This document shows, piece by piece, positions 16,002 through 25,090 of a DNA stretch of 64,000 bases. A program made the position numbers and the translations under genes. Origin of the DNA: CAXXOK01 sp001604115 (lineage in GTDB: Bacteria; Bacillota; Clostridia; Christensenellales; Aristaeellaceae); NCBI GenBank assembly GCA_034928535.1, contig JAYFOV010000012.1:1-64000 (forward strand), given 5' to 3'. Every line of letters begins with the position of its first letter. Position 1 is the stretch's first letter. The notes beneath the pieces were generated by a model. It did no database searches. It worked only from the letters and a program-made list of their open reading frames with translations, and was not told the origin of the DNA.

Positions 16002-17741
16002 TTACGGCGCCGGGGTGGGGGTAGCGCCGCTTTCTTCCGCTGCCAGTGTGCCAAGCGATTGGGTAGGCGCGCCGCATTTCAGGCAAGGTTGCAGGGCGCT
16101 ATAAGGGGCATTGTCCAGCTCGCTATACAGGAAAGATGCCATCGGCAGAAACTTTTCATTTACCGCGGAGCAGTTGGGGTCTGCGTGGTAGTACTTGCCG
16201 CCGCTTGCGTTATAGTACAGCTTAGTCCCGGGGTCGGGAATCGGCGTGACCGTCATACGCGGCTGCAGCGATTGCGATACGACTTCTTTGCCCGGCGCAG
16301 GGGAGGGGGTCTCGGTTGCCACGTCGTTGGTCGCGAGGGAGTTGGGATCCACGTACCATTCGCCGCCTTCGCGCACCATCAGGATCATAAAGCGGTATTT
16401 GACGGCTTCCTTGCCGTTGTTTTTGTCGATAAAGGCGCTCATGGTCACCGTGCGCGAACTGTCGGCTGATGTGCCGGAAACTCCCTCGATGGTATATTCT
16501 CCGGGGGTGCGGTTACTGATGACCGTGAACAGTGCGCTGGCAGGATTATCCTGCAGCGTGGCCCATGAAGGCTGCACCAGGTTTACCATATTTTCAATCT
16601 GATTATTACGCCAATAATCCATAAACGTGGTCAGGCGAAGCTCGGCTTCGGATTCGCCGGGATCCTCATTGGGCGCGGCAGTATCCATGGCGGCCAGCGG
16701 CGCGGCCTCTGGGGTTGCGGTGGGGGCTTCGCTGCTTTGGGCGTTGATGCCTGCATTCAAATTGTTGCTCTGCCGCGTCACATCCCGGTTGCCGTTAATG
16801 AGCATAGCAATCACGACAATGCTCATGATCAGATACCCGATGGTTACCGTCATCCGCATGGCGGATGTGAAGGATTGCCTGTACCAAACGACACTCAGGC
16901 CTACCACGGCCAGCGCGATAAAGGCATAACGCAGAAAATCAAAAGCGCTTGCCACAAACAGGCATGGGATAAAAATAAACGGAAGGATACCGAAGAGGAA
17001 AATCTTGAGCCACTTGTCCAAATCAATGGGTGGGCGAGGCGTGGGCGTTGCATGCAAACCGTTTTCCATGCCGCCAAAGGCTGGACGGCCAAAGGCGTTG
17101 CCAGCTGACTGCGCACCCATCATGGGGTATGGAGCGGTCGCAAAACCGGGTTGCTGCGCGCCGCCCATGTTGCCGCCCTGGAAACCGATGCCTGTGTATG
17201 TGCCGCCATACATCCCATTGGCGCCCGGCATGCCCATGGCGGGCATGGCCTGCGCGGGTATGGGTTCACTGCGCATGACCGTGGGCGGGGTCGCGCCGCT
17301 TTGGGGGTATCCCTGGGGCATAAACCCAGTTAGGCCTCCCTGAAATGGGGTCGGATTCATGGCGGGATTGGTCTGCGGGGGCATCGGCGCAAAATAGCCG
17401 CCGTTGTTTGAGCCAAAGCCAACCCCATTGGTCATGGGCGCGCCGTAGGGCATGGAGGGCATGCCAAACACAGGCTGCCCGGGGCTACTTTGCGGCAGCT
17501 GGCCTGGCGCCTGATAGAAGGGCGCGGCCTGCGGCTGCCCCATGCCTGCAAACAGGTTGGGTTGCGATGCAAAAGGATTTTGCGCTGTAAAGGGAGAAAT
17601 GGGAGCGTTCATATCCAGCGCAGGCTGCTGCGTAAAATCAGGCGTTGGCGTATCCTGTGCGGCGGCCGCCTTTTTGGCAAAATTGCGCTTTTGCATGCCG
17701 TAGGTGGGCGTGCTGGCATATTTCATGCGGTTGCTATTCAT
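16002..17741 (-). CDS. Pro/Gly/Met-rich membrane protein with C-terminal Cys/His module
   Basis: I do not recognise this 579-residue protein as a named family. Residues about 1-235 are low-complexity, rich in Pro, Gly, Met, Gln and Asn, and surely disordered. Three or four hydrophobic segments follow (about 245-325). The remainder contains a folded-looking domain (about 365-480) flanked by Thr/Pro linkers. The end reads YYNASGGKYYHADPNC...PCLKCGAP, a pattern of H, C and CxxC that resembles the small Ada-like metal-binding module found in some secreted proteins. AGGAG precedes the start at 17741. A cytoplasmic low-complexity arm with an external metal-binding tail is the likely topology. It is transcribed alone, divergent from the yloU-fakA-recG block. 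Confidence 0.65.
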   Translation of the reverse strand: MNSNRMKYASTPTYGMQKRNFAKKAAAAQDTPTPDFTQQPALDMNAPISPFTAQNPFASQPNLFAGMGQPQAAPFYQAPGQLPQSSPGQPVFGMPSMPYGAPMTNGVGFGSNNGGYFAPMPPQTNPAMNPTPFQGGLTGFMPQGYPQSGATPPTVMRSEPIPAQAMPAMGMPGANGMYGGTYTGIGFQGGNMGGAQQPGFATAPYPMMGAQSAGNAFGRPAFGGMENGLHATPTPRPPIDLDKWLKIFLFGILPFIFIPCLFVASAFDFLRYAFIALAVVGLSVVWYRQSFTSAMRMTVTIGYLIMSIVVIAMLINGNRDVTRQSNNLNAGINAQSSEAPTATPEAAPLAAMDTAAPNEDPGESEAELRLTTFMDYWRNNQIENMVNLVQPSWATLQDNPASALFTVISNRTPGEYTIEGVSGTSADSSRTVTMSAFIDKNNGKEAVKYRFMILMVREGGEWYVDPNSLATNDVATETPSPAPGKEVVSQSLQPRMTVTPIPDPGTKLYYNASGGKYYHADPNCSAVNEKFLPMASFLYSELDNAPYSALQPCLKCGAPTQSLGTLAAEESGATPTPAP

Positions 17742-17800
17742 GCTGCATCTCCTGGGACAAAGTTGAGCATCATGCGGCAAAGGTGCACGCAATCCATCAT

Positions 17801-17828
17801 AGTATAGCACATATTGCAATTTTGTAAA
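17801..17828 (-). promoter_or_regulatory. Promoter of the Pro/Gly/Met-rich protein gene
   Basis: On the minus strand TTTACA (17828-17823) and TATACT (17806-17801) are 16 bp apart. Confidence 0.6.
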
Positions 17829-17949
17829 TCAAAACTTGGCTATTATGAAGCATGCGTGTCAAATGCGTGACGAAACCATGGGGAATGCCCAGTGACATCG
17901 GCCCAGACACACTTCCGGAGTCCTGATGGAAATTGTTCGGGCAAATTGG

Positions 17950-17978
17950 TTGCGCAACGGCGATGATTCATGTATAAT
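17950..17978 (+). promoter_or_regulatory. Promoter of the yloU-fakA-recG block
   Basis: TTGCGC (17950-17955) and TATAAT (17973-17978) are 17 bp apart. No other promoter is obvious before recG. Confidence 0.6.
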
Positions 17979-18059
17979 CATCATGACCTGCCATGCTGTT
18001 TCGCGTGCGGGTCATCATTGCCGATGATGCGTCCATCGCTGCAAGGAGGCATGTAGGAT

Positions 18060-18410
18060 ATGGAATGTAAGATCAAGAACGAGATCGGCACGATCTACAT
18101 CACGGAGGAAGTGATGCTCAAGGTCGTGGGGTATGCTGCGCTGGAGTGCTACGGCATCGTCGCGATGTCCAGCAAGCGCGCCAAGGACGGTCTGGTTCAA
18201 TGGCTGGGGCGTGAGAACCTCACCAAAGGCGTACAGCTCCGCATGGCGGATGATATGCTTGACGTGGATCTGTTTATCATCGTCGAGTACGGCATTTCCA
18301 TTGCGGAAGTGTGCAAAACCATCGTGGAAACCGTCCGTTATAAGCTGGAAAGCATGACGGGCGTCAAGGTTCGGCGCGTGAACATCTCTGTAGAAGGTGT
18401 GCGCGTGTAA
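18060..18410 (+). CDS. Asp23/Gls24 family envelope-stress protein (YloU-like)
   Basis: The 116-residue protein is a typical short Asp23/Gls24 member: GTIYITEEVMLKVVGYAALECYGIVAM (residues 10-36), a central VDLFIIVEYG strand, and KVRRVNISVEGVRV at the C-terminus. AAGGAGG lies 11 nt ahead. It precedes the FakA-type gene by 23 nt, the same arrangement as yloU-yloV in Bacillus. The family is linked to envelope stress and the membrane surface, but its exact biochemical role is not settled. Confidence 0.92.
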   Translation: MECKIKNEIGTIYITEEVMLKVVGYAALECYGIVAMSSKRAKDGLVQWLGRENLTKGVQLRMADDMLDVDLFIIVEYGISIAEVCKTIVETVRYKLESMTGVKVRRVNISVEGVRV

Positions 18411-18433
18411 TTTTGCCTCAGGAGGAAAAACCT

Positions 18434-20086
18434 TTGGTACAGACGAAAGTGATAGACGGGCTGCTGCTGCGTGATATGGTGTTGGCAGGCGCAGCGCTGT
18501 TGGAAAAGAACCGCGAAGCGGTGGATGCGCTGAACGTATTTCCCGTCCCTGACGGCGATACCGGTACAAATATGTCCCTGACCATGGCATCGGCCACCAA
18601 GGAGCTGAGCAGCAAGGAATTTCTCAGCGCTGGCGAGGCTGCCGAAGCCTTGGCCAAAGGTGCTCTGCGTGGCGCGCGCGGCAACAGCGGCGTGATCACC
18701 TCCCAGCTCTACCGCGGTTTTGCGCGCGCGCTGGAGGGACTTGACAAGGTGACACCTGCACAATTTGCGCAGGCGCTCAAGCGTGGGGCGGAAACGGCCT
18801 ACAAGGCGGTCATGAAGCCCAAGGAGGGCACCATCCTCACGGTGGCGCGCGTCATTGCGGAGGATGCCGTTCGTCAGGCGGAAAAAGCCCCTGAGGATTA
18901 CGACGCGCTTTTTGACGTGATCCTGACCACAGGCGATTCGATTCTCAAAAAAACACAGCAAATGCTTCCCGCCCTGACAGCCGCCGGTGTGGTGGATGCA
19001 GGTGGTAGAGGCCTTTTGTTGCTGTACATGGGTTATGCCGCCGTGCTGCGCGGCGAGGAGATCCCCACGGAGCGGATGGAATTTGCGGCCGATGGGGAAG
19101 TATCCTTTGATGATGACCACAATTCGCTGGAAGAAATCACCTACGCCTATTGTACGGAATTTCTGATCCAGAACCTGTTCCCCGACACCATGGAAGAGGA
19201 TATTGACTCCTTCCGCCGCAGGCTCAACCGCATTGGCGATTGTGTGTTGGTGGTTGGCGATTTGACCCTGGTGAAGGTGCATGTGCATACCAACGAACCC
19301 GGCAAGGCACTGGAATACGGGCAGTCCTTGGGTGAGCTGGTAAACCTGAAAATCGAAAACATGGTGCAGCAGCGCCGTGACAATATGGCCGCCAACGCGC
19401 AAAAGGGCAAGGAGCTTGAGCCGCCGAAGGATTTCGGCATCGTGGCTGTTTCTCTGGGCGAAGGCTTCAATAGCATCTTTGGCGACCTGAGCGTGGATCA
19501 GATCGTGGAAGGCGGCCAAACGATGAACCCCAGCATTGAGGACATCAGCGCGGCGATTGCCAAGGTAAACGCCAAATGCGTTTTTGTGCTCCCCAACAAC
19601 GGCAACGTGATCTTGGCTGCGCAACAGGCCGCCGAGCTCACCGAGGATCGTCAAGTGCTGGTGATCCCCACCAAGAACGTTGCCATGGGTATTGCCGCTG
19701 CCGTTGCGTTTCAGGCCAATGTGAGCGGAGAGGAAAACGCGAAGCGCATGGATGAAGCAGCGCAGCGGGTGCGCACCGGCACCGTGACCTATGCTGTGCG
19801 CGATAGCGAGATGGATGATCTGCACATCAAGCAAGGCGACATCATTGGGCTTTATAACGGCAAAATCGTCGTGGACGGACATGATATCCATGATGTGACG
19901 GCCGAACTGATGAAACAGATCGTAACCGAGGATGATGAACTCATCACAGTGTATTACGGCAAGGACGTAGCTGAAGCGGATGCTCAGGTGCTGACGGAAG
20001 AAATCGCCGGTCAGTATCGGGATTGCGATGTGGAGCTTCACAAGGGCGGCCAGCCGCTGTATTATTATCTGATTTCGGTGGAATGA
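18434..20086 (+). CDS. fakA: Fatty acid kinase catalytic subunit FakA (DAK/YloV family)
   Basis: The 550-residue protein has an N-terminal DhaL-like ATP-binding domain (residues 1-200) with NVFPVPDGDTGTNM, where the paired aspartates bind Mg-ATP, and LRGARGNSGVITSQLYRGF. A middle domain and a C-terminal domain follow (RTGTVTYAVRDS near 455). FakA phosphorylates fatty acids held by a FakB (DegV) partner, which is not encoded here. I set the start at TTG 18434 because AGGAGG sits 8 nt before it; the frame is open from 18413 but that start would contain the ribosome binding site. recG follows after one base. Confidence 0.92.
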   Translation: MVQTKVIDGLLLRDMVLAGAALLEKNREAVDALNVFPVPDGDTGTNMSLTMASATKELSSKEFLSAGEAAEALAKGALRGARGNSGVITSQLYRGFARALEGLDKVTPAQFAQALKRGAETAYKAVMKPKEGTILTVARVIAEDAVRQAEKAPEDYDALFDVILTTGDSILKKTQQMLPALTAAGVVDAGGRGLLLLYMGYAAVLRGEEIPTERMEFAADGEVSFDDDHNSLEEITYAYCTEFLIQNLFPDTMEEDIDSFRRRLNRIGDCVLVVGDLTLVKVHVHTNEPGKALEYGQSLGELVNLKIENMVQQRRDNMAANAQKGKELEPPKDFGIVAVSLGEGFNSIFGDLSVDQIVEGGQTMNPSIEDISAAIAKVNAKCVFVLPNNGNVILAAQQAAELTEDRQVLVIPTKNVAMGIAAAVAFQANVSGEENAKRMDEAAQRVRTGTVTYAVRDSEMDDLHIKQGDIIGLYNGKIVVDGHDIHDVTAELMKQIVTEDDELITVYYGKDVAEADAQVLTEEIAGQYRDCDVELHKGGQPLYYYLISVE

Positions 20087-20087
20087 T

Positions 20088-22094
20088 ATGGAGCTGAACG
20101 ACCTTCACGGGGTTGGGCAAGCCAGACGCAAAGCACTACACGCAGCGGGCATTGACTCGTTGCGTGATCTTTTATATGCCATACCCATCCGCTACCGCAA
20201 TCTGGGTGAATGCGTAACACTGGCAGATGCACGCGATGGCGAAAAACAAACCCTTCAACTGGCGCGGTTAGGAGAGCCGAAGCTTTCCCGCTACGGTACG
20301 CGCACACGGGTAACGTGCCGCTTTTCCGATGCGACTGGCGAAGCAACCGGCTACTGGTTCAACCAGCCATGGATGCGGGATGCGCTCATGAAGCGCCAGC
20401 AATTTTTGCTGCATGGCAAAGTGGAACGCGGCGGGCGAAGCGTACGCTTACTCAACCCCACCCTGGAGGATGCACTGCGCATCGTGCCCCTGTATCGACC
20501 GTTGGAAGGGGTTCCGCAAAAGACAAGGCTCCACCTGGTGGAGCAGGCGCTTCCCATGGTAGATGATCTCTGCCCTGAAACATTGCCGGCTTCCCTGCTG
20601 GCGCAATATGACCTGATGGGCGCGCCGGAAGCGATTCTCGCCTTGCACGCACCGCAGTCGATGGAACAGGTGGCGCAGGCGCAGCGCCGTTTTGCATTTG
20701 AGCAAATGCTGCTGTACCAGATTGCGGTGCGTGATTTGCGCAGTGCAAGGCGAGCAGGCCGTGCTTTGGCCATCCCGCCGCGTGCGGAGGAGGCATATTG
20801 GGCGCGGCTGCCATTTGCCCCAACGGGCGCGCAACGCCGTACCTTGCTGGAGATTGCCGCGGATTTGCAAAAGCCGCAGGCAATGGCGCGTATGGTGCAG
20901 GGGGATGTAGGTTGCGGCAAGACGGCCATCGCATTGGGGGCAATCCATCTGTGCGTGAACGCGGGTTGCCAGGCGGCCATGATGGCGCCAACGGAGATCC
21001 TCGCACGGCAGCATTTTGAGAGCGCCACGCAGCTCCTGGAGCCTTTGGGTATTCGCTGCGGCCTTTTGCTGGGCGGCATGGCGGCTCGAGAACGCCGGGA
21101 AGCGCTAGCCGCCATTGCCAGTGGTGCTTGGCAGGTCGTGATTGGCACGCACGCCCTCATTGGCGAGCATGTCGTCTATCGGGATTTGGCGCTGTGTGTG
21201 ACGGACGAACAGCACCGCTTTGGTGTGGCACAGCGCACGCAGCTGTTGAGCAAAGGCGGCGATATGGCGCCGCACCTTTTGGTCATGAGCGCAACGCCAA
21301 TACCTCGCAGCCTTGCGTTGGTTATGTTTGGGGATCTGGATGTGTCGGTGGTCGATGAGCTGCCGCCGGGACGCACGCCCGTGCAAACGCGCATCGTACC
21401 GGAAGAACGCCGCAAGGATATGTACCTTTTTTTGCGCGATACTTTGGCAAAAGACCGGCAAGCCTATATCGTCTGTCCCTTGGTGGAGGAGGATGAGGCG
21501 GACGATCAACGCAAAGCGGTCGAAAGCCACTTTGAATCGCTCTGCCGTGGGCCACTCAAAGGCATCCCTGTGGGGCTTACCCATGGCCGGCAGCCTTCAG
21601 CGGAAAAAGCCGCGGTATTGCGCGCGTTTTCCGAAGGAAAGCTGCGCGCATTGGTGGCTACCACGGTGATCGAGGTAGGCGTGAATGTGCCCAACGCTAC
21701 GGTGATGATCATAGAAAACGCCGAGCGCTATGGGCTTGCGCAGCTACACCAGCTTCGCGGTCGGGTTGGCCGCGGCGGCGGCGAAAGCTGGTGCTTTTTG
21801 GTCGCCAAGGAAAACGAGTGCCTGCGTACTTTGGTGAAAACGCAGGATGGCTTTGAGGTTGCCCGTAAGGATTTGGAGCTCCGGGGCCCCGGCGAGCTGC
21901 TGGGTACCCGCCAACACGGCATTTCCCTGACGGCAGGCGATGTGGAACTGGGCAATGTGAAGCTGTTGACCGCCGCGGCCGAATGTGCCGAGCTGCTGGC
22001 AACTCAGGCAGCGTACCAAGATCAATACCGGACACTTCATGCAAGCGCCATCGAGCTGATGCGTAAGGCTATGCGGGACGTATCGGTCAGCTGA
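20088..22094 (+). CDS. recG: ATP-dependent DNA helicase RecG
   Basis: The 668-residue superfamily 2 helicase remodels stalled forks and branched DNA. The N-terminal wedge domain opens with the helix-hairpin-helix-like DLHGVGQARRKALHAAGI. Walker A is GDVGCGKT (residues 272-279). The Walker B box is DEQH at 373-376, followed by SATPIPRSLAL and, in the second motor domain, HQLRGRVGRGG. Length is close to the usual 680. The start codon is one base after the fakA stop, which implies coupled translation. Confidence 0.97.
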   Translation: MELNDLHGVGQARRKALHAAGIDSLRDLLYAIPIRYRNLGECVTLADARDGEKQTLQLARLGEPKLSRYGTRTRVTCRFSDATGEATGYWFNQPWMRDALMKRQQFLLHGKVERGGRSVRLLNPTLEDALRIVPLYRPLEGVPQKTRLHLVEQALPMVDDLCPETLPASLLAQYDLMGAPEAILALHAPQSMEQVAQAQRRFAFEQMLLYQIAVRDLRSARRAGRALAIPPRAEEAYWARLPFAPTGAQRRTLLEIAADLQKPQAMARMVQGDVGCGKTAIALGAIHLCVNAGCQAAMMAPTEILARQHFESATQLLEPLGIRCGLLLGGMAARERREALAAIASGAWQVVIGTHALIGEHVVYRDLALCVTDEQHRFGVAQRTQLLSKGGDMAPHLLVMSATPIPRSLALVMFGDLDVSVVDELPPGRTPVQTRIVPEERRKDMYLFLRDTLAKDRQAYIVCPLVEEDEADDQRKAVESHFESLCRGPLKGIPVGLTHGRQPSAEKAAVLRAFSEGKLRALVATTVIEVGVNVPNATVMIIENAERYGLAQLHQLRGRVGRGGGESWCFLVAKENECLRTLVKTQDGFEVARKDLELRGPGELLGTRQHGISLTAGDVELGNVKLLTAAAECAELLATQAAYQDQYRTLHASAIELMRKAMRDVSVS

Positions 22095-22340
22095 TGTACT
22101 GTCATACTCTTCATTGATGCAGGGTGCGGCCGCTTTCCATGCCGATAGCGGAGGACACCCCTGCGCGATACCCGTGTCATCCGCCAAAGAAGAGGGTAAA
22201 CTTTGCCTGAGGGTCGATGGTAACGGAACACATCCGCATGGATCAAATCGTTTGAAGAACTCGACCGTGTGAGCACGACTGGCTGGATCAGGTTGAAAAA
22301 GCAAAGCGGAGGATCTACAATCAACAAGGAGGCAATTGTG

Positions 22341-22856
22341 ATGCACATTGTGCTCATGAACCCCGAAATTCCACAGAATACCGGCAATATTGCCCGCACA
22401 TGCGCCGCGACAGGCAGTACGCTGCATCTGATCAAGCCCCTTGGCTTTTCGCTGGAGGATAAGTACCTCAAGCGCGCGGGTCTGGATTATTGGAGCCTGC
22501 TCACCTACCGGCTTTATGACCGGTTTGAGGATCTGCTGTCGGCTTATCCTGATGCAGCCATGCACTTCCTATCCACCAAAGCACCCCGCGGATATACCGA
22601 TGTGACCTACCACCCGGATGATTTTCTGGTGTTTGGCTGTGAAACTAAGGGACTGCCGGAAAGCCTGCTGTCACGGGTATATGACCGCAGTGTGCGCATC
22701 CCGATGATACCCGGAGCGCGAAGCCTGAATTTGAGCAACTCGGTGGCCATCGTCATTTACGAAGCGCTGCGGCAGCAAGGCTTCCGCGGTATGGCGGCCA
22801 CGGGGACACTCACAGGCCGCGCAGATGATGTTCAGCCCTGGATGGACTACGTTTGA
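22341..22856 (+). CDS. trmL: tRNA (cytidine/uridine-34 2'-O)-methyltransferase TrmL
   Basis: The 171-residue SPOUT methyltransferase modifies the wobble base of leucine tRNAs in known homologues. Landmark segments are MNPEIPQNTGNIARTCAATG (residues 6-25), the knot loop FGCETKGLPE near 97-106, and IPMIPGARSLNLSNSVAIVIYEALRQ near the end. AAGGAGG lies 9 nt before the chosen start; the open frame upstream (from 22269) has no ribosome binding site. The 246-nt gap after recG contains an imperfect stem-loop (GCAGGGTG...CACCCCTGC, about 22120-22170) and no gene. Confidence 0.93.
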   Translation: MHIVLMNPEIPQNTGNIARTCAATGSTLHLIKPLGFSLEDKYLKRAGLDYWSLLTYRLYDRFEDLLSAYPDAAMHFLSTKAPRGYTDVTYHPDDFLVFGCETKGLPESLLSRVYDRSVRIPMIPGARSLNLSNSVAIVIYEALRQQGFRGMAATGTLTGRADDVQPWMDYV

Positions 22857-22881
22857 CCATTTTGCCAGAGGGAGGATGCAT

Positions 22882-23196
22882 ATGAACCGTTGGGATGTGG
22901 GCGAGGACGGGATGCCTCAAGACGGCTACCGCCCGGAAGATGAGGGCTATGACCAGGATGAGCCCTACGCCGATTATACCCATACAGGCTTTGCAGAGGA
23001 AGATTACTCTGAGGACAATGAGGAATTGGATGATATGCATCGCTTTCATGTGGCGATGAACGTGTTTGACCTGGTGAGTGTGCTCATCGGGTTAGCTGTG
23101 ATTTTGGTTCTGGTAGCCATATTGGTCAGCCTGATCACTTGGCTTCAAAGTGATATTACCCAATCCTTTACGCTGCTCACCTCGCAGCTGCAATAG
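22882..23196 (+). CDS. Small acidic protein with one C-terminal membrane helix
   Basis: The 104-residue protein is not recognised. Residues 1-50 are strongly acidic and rich in Asp, Glu, Tyr and Gly. One long hydrophobic segment (about 60-88, FDLVSVLIGLAVILVLVAILVSLITWL) follows, and the end is short and polar. GGGAGG precedes the start. It lies between trmL and the first UDG gene with short spacings (25 and 18 nt), so it is probably co-transcribed. The acidic arm should face the cytoplasm if the positive-inside rule holds weakly here. Confidence 0.7.
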   Translation: MNRWDVGEDGMPQDGYRPEDEGYDQDEPYADYTHTGFAEEDYSEDNEELDDMHRFHVAMNVFDLVSVLIGLAVILVLVAILVSLITWLQSDITQSFTLLTSQLQ

Positions 23197-23214
23197 CATG
23201 ATGGAGGCGAAGCC

Positions 23215-23802
23215 ATGAACATCACCTGGGAGCAGCTCGCCGCGAACCTATCGGATTGCACAGCCTGCCAACTATGCGAAGGCTGCACGCAAAAGGTGCC
23301 GGGGCAAGGCGATCCCGCGGCATCGCTGATGCTGATCGGGGAAGGCCCCGGGGAGCAGGAGGATCGGCAAGGGCTCGCGTTTGTAGGGCCGGCCGGGCAA
23401 TTGCTCACCCGAATGCTGGAGGCTATCCAGCTCCCCCGTGAGCGTACCTACATCTGCAACATCGTCAAGTGCAGGCCGCCCAACAACCGCGTTCCCTTAC
23501 CGGAGGAAGCCGCTGCATGCGAAGGTCATTTGCTGGCGCAATGGGGATTGGTCAAGCCGAAGGTCGTGCTGCTGCTCGGAGGTACCGCAGTGCGGAGCAT
23601 TCTGGGCGAAAATTACCGTATCACGCGCTGCCGTGGACAGTGGTTTGAGCGCAAGGGCGTGCCGATCCTGGCCACATACCACCCCTCCGCGCTGCTGCGT
23701 GACCAGGGTCGGAAACGGGAAGCATGGGAGGATTTGAAGCTTTTGCGCCAAAAAATGTTGGACATGAACCTCTACCCTGATTTGATAAGGGGGGAACCCT
23801 GA
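23215..23802 (+). CDS. Family 4 uracil-DNA glycosylase (Fe-S type)
   Basis: The 195-residue enzyme removes uracil from DNA. The four Fe-S ligands fit the family: two among the N-terminal cysteines (CTAC at 15-18, with more at 21 and 24), Cys86 in NIVKCRPPNN and Cys102 in EEAAAC. The catalytic loop is GEGPGEQED (42-50) and the second active-site motif is YHPSALLR. Length is normal for the family. It overlaps the following gene by one base (TGATG), a clear sign of translational coupling with a second, cysteine-free member. Confidence 0.93.
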   Translation: MNITWEQLAANLSDCTACQLCEGCTQKVPGQGDPAASLMLIGEGPGEQEDRQGLAFVGPAGQLLTRMLEAIQLPRERTYICNIVKCRPPNNRVPLPEEAAACEGHLLAQWGLVKPKVVLLLGGTAVRSILGENYRITRCRGQWFERKGVPILATYHPSALLRDQGRKREAWEDLKLLRQKMLDMNLYPDLIRGEP

Positions 23803-24428
23803 TGCGGGAAGCGCTGGCCGCATGGCAGCGTGCGCTGACCCGTGCAGTATCCGAGGCCATGGAAGGCGATGTGCCCAGACTGGTGTTTGGGGATGGCAAC
23901 CCTGACAGCCCTTTGCTCATGCTGGTGGGCGAAGCGCCTGGCGAGCAGGAGGCCAGGGAGGGCAAACCCTTTGTGGGGAAGGCGGGCAAAAACCTGAACG
24001 CCTTTCTGGCTACAGTTGGCATCGCAAGGGATGCTTTATATGTGAGCAATGTGGTCAAGTTTCGGCCAAGCCGTGTGAGCAAGGCGGGTCGTACTGTGAA
24101 CCGCCCGCCGACCAGCGCGGAAATATCGCTCTTTGTGCCCTGGCTTCACCGTGAAGTAGCGCTCATCCGCCCGCGCGCCATCGTGACACTGGGCAATGTG
24201 GCGCTCAATGCTTTCATCCCGGGCGGGGCAGTCATAGGCGAACTGCATGGCCAGTGGCAATCGGTACCGATTTATCACGAAGCGCAAAGTACCCTGGTGT
24301 TGCCCCTTTTTGCACTGTATCACCCCGCGGCTGTGATTTATAACCGCGCATTGGGGGAGGTGTACCAGGCGGATCTGGAGCAGCTTACCAAAACGCTGGC
24401 ACTGAGCAGCAAACTTTCGGACAATTGA
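23802..24428 (+). CDS. Cysteine-free uracil-DNA glycosylase superfamily paralogue
   Basis: The 208-residue protein has the core of the same superfamily: GEAPGEQE (about 43-50), FVGKAGKNLNAFL, NVVKFRPSR and a C-terminal LYHPAAVIYNR. It contains no cysteine at all. KC of the neighbour is KF here, and the segment before RPPTSAE is shorter and basic. It cannot hold the 4Fe-4S cluster found in families 4 and 5. It may be an active cluster-free glycosylase or have a different base or partner. Coupling to the Fe-S enzyme suggests that both work in the same repair task. Confidence 0.82.
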   Translation: MREALAAWQRALTRAVSEAMEGDVPRLVFGDGNPDSPLLMLVGEAPGEQEAREGKPFVGKAGKNLNAFLATVGIARDALYVSNVVKFRPSRVSKAGRTVNRPPTSAEISLFVPWLHREVALIRPRAIVTLGNVALNAFIPGGAVIGELHGQWQSVPIYHEAQSTLVLPLFALYHPAAVIYNRALGEVYQADLEQLTKTLALSSKLSDN

Positions 24429-24521
24429 ACCGCCATAGCGTGGCGTTGGGGCAGCCTTGCGGGACAAAAACCGACCAACACTGTATCCTATAGCCATACT
24501 TTAGGAAAAGGAGGGTTCAGG

Positions 24522-25046
24522 ATGATCGAATTTATCACGGCCAACCTGCCCATCGTCATATGTTTTTTTGTAGGGATCGCCCTGCTGGTAGCCGAGGTGT
24601 TTCTGCCGGGGTTTGGCATCGCAGGCATCTCCGGCATTATACTGGAAATCGTGAGCATTGTGCTGGTGTATCAGAAACACGGCGGTTTGGCTGCCATGGG
24701 GCTGATGATCGTCACACTGGCGGTGATCGGCATCACCATATCCTTCTCTCTTCGCTCCGCCACCAAGGGGCGGCTGAGCAAATCCCCCATCATTCTGACC
24801 CAGACCGAAAAGACGGCTCAGGGATATATTGCCACGTCGGATATGGATGTATTTCTGGGCAAGGAGGGCGAAACCACTACGCCCCTCAGGCCTACCGGCA
24901 TGGCGGATTTTGAGGGCATACGGCTCAATGTGGTATCGGAAGGGGAGTTCATCCCCAAGGGTACGCATGTGCGCGTGACCACCACAGACGGCGCGCGCGT
25001 TGTGGTACGGCGCATCGCCAAGGCGCCGCACCAGACCAACGGCTGA
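24522..25046 (+). CDS. NfeD-like membrane protein
   Basis: The 174-residue protein has two to three membrane helices in the first 80 residues (FFVGIALLVAEVFLPGFGIAGISGIILEIVSIVLVY) and a C-terminal OB-fold-like domain (GKEGETTTPLRPTGMADFEGIRLNVVSEGEFIPKGTHVRV). This is the short NfeD type without protease domain. AAGGAGG lies ahead of the ATG. NfeD genes are nearly always next to flotillin or stomatin genes, as here, and are thought to support membrane microdomain assembly. Confidence 0.9.
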   Translation: MIEFITANLPIVICFFVGIALLVAEVFLPGFGIAGISGIILEIVSIVLVYQKHGGLAAMGLMIVTLAVIGITISFSLRSATKGRLSKSPIILTQTEKTAQGYIATSDMDVFLGKEGETTTPLRPTGMADFEGIRLNVVSEGEFIPKGTHVRVTTTDGARVVVRRIAKAPHQTNG

Positions 25047-25090
25047 AAGATTGACCTGCCCCATTTCAATCATACAAGGAGGAATTGCCT

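Noticed and set aside
18338..20041. 567-codon minus-strand open frame opposite fakA
   Set aside because: It mirrors the FakA coding sequence and has no ribosome binding site or family resemblance.
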